Shown one piece after another: positions 61,741 through 64,000 of a stretch of DNA of 64,000 nt. Every line of letters begins with the position of its first letter. Position 1 is the stretch's first letter. The notes beneath the pieces were generated by a model. That model was given only the letters and a program-made list of their open reading frames with translations. It ran no database searches and was not told the origin of the DNA. Origin of the DNA: JBFFZF01 sp050732695. Its GTDB lineage: Bacteria; Gemmatimonadota; Gemmatimonadetes; Longimicrobiales; RSA9. Where the stretch lies: positions 1 to 64,000 of the forward strand of contig JBOHRL010000025.1 of the NCBI GenBank assembly GCA_050732695.1. Direction: 5' to 3'. Position numbers and translations under genes: made by a program.

Positions 61741-63962
61741 CAATGGATATCCCGACCCCGGACTTCGACGAGGACCACGGCGCCCGCGCTGGTCACGGCG
61801 TAGACGCGAGCGACGAGGCAGTCTTCACCGCTGCAACCGGCGTTATCACCGGCCAATGCCGCCGAGACGCGCATCGGTCCGATCAGCCGGTCGCGTACCT
61901 CGATGGTACCGCGCTCCGTGAAATGGACGGTGTCGACGATACGAATGCGCGTTTCGTCGGCCACGAACGCCAGCGTGCTTGCGCCCGACGGCGGATAACT
62001 CGAGTAACTCGGGTGCTGCGGGTGCAGGCCGGCGCCGGATCGGCCGGACGAGACCGGCGCAGCGAACAGACCCTCGAGGCGCAGGTCATCGTTCTTGAAG
62101 AAGTAGGCAGCACTGGTGCCGCGTGCGGCGCCGAGCGAGCCATCACTGTTGAGCGCGATCGCGAGAATCCGCTCCGCCGAGTTGCTGACGAGGTCGGCAA
62201 TCGTGATCTCGTTCGAGATGGAGGCCGTCGCGGAACGCCAGAGGATGATGCGGCCGTTTCCTCTGGCGCCTTCGCCGAATGCAACGCGCTGCCGGTCTGC
62301 CGACGCGGCGACGTAGGTCGTATCGCCGAGGCCGGCCAGATCGAGGTCGTAGCGGCCGCCCGTCCATTCGATGTCCGAATCCGGGTTGCTGGCCAGGACG
62401 CCGAGAGCAACCGCCAGCGGAACGATGCCGCTCCTGATCAGGGTTCCGGGAAAGCCACGGCGATGATCGTAGATCTCGATCAGGTCGCCCTGCGTCGGCG
62501 TCACGAAGATGCGCAGACTGTCCACGTTCAGAATCGAGATCGTCGAGGAATCGGGCTCGAATACATCCCCGTTGATCAGAAGCCGCACTTCGGCCTGCTG
62601 CCAGCCGCCGAGATTCTCGCCCACGCGCATGGTGCCGTCGCGCGCAGCATCCGTGGGCACGGTCGAGAAGAGGATCCGTCCTTCTGCGTCCTGCGCGATG
62701 TACTGCGGGCGATCGCTGAAGTCGACGAAGCTGGCGGCAAGCCGTTCATTCCCGGCTGCATCCTTCTGAATCATGACCTGGAACAGGACTGCGTTCGGAG
62801 TATGAATGCGTCGCGCAACGGCTTCGGCCAGTGTACCCGCGCCGAGCGGCACGTAGGACACGTTCGTGCCGCCCGAGTTCGCCACGATCAGCGTGTCATT
62901 GCTGCGGTTCATGGCGATGCCCCACGGCTCCGAGCCGACCGTGACCGGCGCGCGGAAGTTGCGCGCGTTCAGGTCGAAGACTTCGATCCGGTTGCGTCCC
63001 TTGTTCGACAGATAGAGTCGCTGGCGGGCCACGTCCGGCACGGCGTCCGCGATCGCACTTCCCGCGGGCAGAGTGTAGCTGTGACCGGCTGTGACCGTTG
63101 TCGTGAGACCGGCAGGCTCGCCACCCGAAATCGTATGTGTCCCGCTTTCGCTCGTGTACTCGGTGCACGTCAATCGCTGTGTGGTCGATGCAACAGCCGC
63201 CGCGCAGTTCGAAGCCGAATCCACTGCGAATGCATGAAACTCGAACGTCATGGTCCGCGGGATCGAGCGGGCATCCACGAACGGCGCGGGGAACGCGAAG
63301 TCCTGCACGATCACGCCTGTCACCGGCGGCACCAGTGTGATGGCCTGCTCGAACACCCGAGGTGCCGGTTCACCGCTGATCCGGACGAGCGCCGTGATGC
63401 CAATGGTGGTCAGGCCGATACCGCCTTCGTTGTCGGACGCAGTCACACGAACACGCAGGCTGTCGGTCAGCTCGACACGCGCCGGGACGTTCGCAGTCAC
63501 TGCGAGTGCCGGCGCGATGGTGTCCCCTGCCGTGACCGCCAGCGACACGGCATCGGAGCGGCCGAGCCGGCCGTCACCGTTCCGGCCGATCGCGCGCAGC
63601 TCGAGCGCGCCTGTCGAACTGCTCGATAGCGTAAACGCTGTGTCGATCGTCACAGCAATGCGCGGTGGCACGACCGGGATTTCAATGCGACCCGTCTCGA
63701 TGCCGGTCCAGACCAGATCGACCTGCGTCACGCCAATCGAATCGAGGGCGACGATGCGGACTGGAATGCGCCGGCCACGCGCGACCTCGCTGCCTGTCGC
63801 CGGCCGCTCGATGAGCATGGCGGGGCCGTCGCCATCCACGACTTCTTCGTACAGCGTGTCGCCGTTGCAGCCAGCCAGCACGACTGCCAGCATCGTCGCC
63901 GTCAGCCCGTGCAGCAGCTTCGTGAAGAGGACCGGCGTCGGTCCGGGGTGCTTCGTTGCCAT
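61740..63962 (-). CDS. Large lipoprotein with Ig-like and beta-propeller regions
   Basis: A 740-residue secreted lipoprotein. The signal ends in the lipobox VLAGC near residue 32. Residues about 45-270 form two Ig-like domains (RIPVRIVALDSIGVTQVDLV; SLRVRVTASDNEGGIGLTTI). Residues 300-740 look like a YVTN-type propeller (RQRLYLSNKGRNRIEVFDLN, GSEPWGIAMNRSNDTLIVAN). It is the first gene of the run upstream of flp, coupled to the barrel gene. It may be a surface adhesin or pilus-associated factor. The final 38 bases of the window, upstream of its start, hold no recognisable promoter. Confidence 0.82.
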   Translation of the reverse strand: MATKHPGPTPVLFTKLLHGLTATMLAVVLAGCNGDTLYEEVVDGDGPAMLIERPATGSEVARGRRIPVRIVALDSIGVTQVDLVWTGIETGRIEIPVVPPRIAVTIDTAFTLSSSSTGALELRAIGRNGDGRLGRSDAVSLAVTAGDTIAPALAVTANVPARVELTDSLRVRVTASDNEGGIGLTTIGITALVRISGEPAPRVFEQAITLVPPVTGVIVQDFAFPAPFVDARSIPRTMTFEFHAFAVDSASNCAAAVASTTQRLTCTEYTSESGTHTISGGEPAGLTTTVTAGHSYTLPAGSAIADAVPDVARQRLYLSNKGRNRIEVFDLNARNFRAPVTVGSEPWGIAMNRSNDTLIVANSGGTNVSYVPLGAGTLAEAVARRIHTPNAVLFQVMIQKDAAGNERLAASFVDFSDRPQYIAQDAEGRILFSTVPTDAARDGTMRVGENLGGWQQAEVRLLINGDVFEPDSSTISILNVDSLRIFVTPTQGDLIEIYDHRRGFPGTLIRSGIVPLAVALGVLASNPDSDIEWTGGRYDLDLAGLGDTTYVAASADRQRVAFGEGARGNGRIILWRSATASISNEITIADLVSNSAERILAIALNSDGSLGAARGTSAAYFFKNDDLRLEGLFAAPVSSGRSGAGLHPQHPSYSSYPPSGASTLAFVADETRIRIVDTVHFTERGTIEVRDRLIGPMRVSAALAGDNAGCSGEDCLVARVYAVTSAGAVVLVEVRGRDIH

Positions 63963-64000
63963 GCGATTTCTCGATTCGAAGTTTGCTCAGACGACCAGAT

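Noticed and set aside
61743..63629. Long antisense open frame of about 628 codons under the lipoprotein gene
   Set aside because: No motif or ribosome site; composition is a mirror of the lipoprotein gene on the other strand. The same applies to the long frames antisense to the Tad genes and to 47.3-48.9 kb.

Overview
The window is GC-rich DNA from a diderm bacterium. It encodes a TonB-dependent receptor, a Wza-type outer-membrane export protein, a secretin and several beta-barrels, so an outer membrane is certain. The gene mix fits an environmental high-GC lineage: plant/cyanobacterial-length IspH, a complete Tad/Flp pilus locus, PQQ dehydrogenase, exported amidohydrolases and Wzx/Wzy polysaccharide genes. 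I would guess Gemmatimonadota or a relative, but no rRNA or universal marker is present to prove it. I see no tRNA, rRNA, CRISPR array or intact IS element.

Layout. (1) 0.3-5.5 kb, minus strand: a tight run M42 peptidase > kynurenine-formamidase-like cyclase > GAF/fRMsr > metallo-beta-lactamase > M20 peptidase > GNAT, which looks like a peptide/amino-acid salvage operon. (2) 5.6-8.0 kb, plus: ispH, an L,D-transpeptidase and a small protein. (3) 8.1-21.3 kb, minus: an exopolysaccharide operon of 11 genes, most joined by ATGA or TGATG overlaps: wza-like > wzz-like > priming sugar transferase > wzx > glycosyltransferase > wzy > four glycosyltransferases > HprK-like kinase. A nucleotidyltransferase-fold gene is divergent from it. 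(4) 22.7-27.3 kb: MFS transporter, BtuB-like TonB receptor and a beta-barrel/cupredoxin fusion. (5) 27.4-29.5 kb: a decayed accessory island with an arylsulfotransferase remnant, a PIN/RHH toxin-antitoxin pair, a group II intron domain V, a frameshifted alpha/beta-hydrolase fragment and an attC-like site. (6) 29.5-33.7 kb: PQQ dehydrogenase divergent from an exported HpcH/HpaI-fold protein that has lost catalytic residues, then a repeat-rich non-coding stretch. (7) 33.7-43.8 kb: housekeeping and transport genes (MFS, SirB1-like, YgfZ, divergent Nramp, gamma-glutamylcyclotransferase, D-aminoacylase, Nat-type ABC exporter). (8) 43.9-64 kb, minus: a lipoprotein and barrel, then the full Tad locus (flp, cpaA, tadE, cpaB, cpaC, tadG, tadZ, tadA, tadB, tadC), running into DUF192, an unusual AAA+ ATPase and membrane/glycosyl-transfer genes.

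The two large systems both act at the cell surface: the polysaccharide operon builds and exports a Wzx/Wzy polymer, and the Tad locus builds Flp pili. The least explained parts are the integron-like relics at 27.4-29.5 kb, the dispersed and tandem repeats at 0.1-0.24 and 33.1-33.6 kb, a 56-bp duplication that creates a ghost start inside the polysaccharide operon, the ATPase/DUF192 appendix of the Tad operon, and the degenerate aldolase. All assignments come from reading sequence and motifs by eye; no searches were run.
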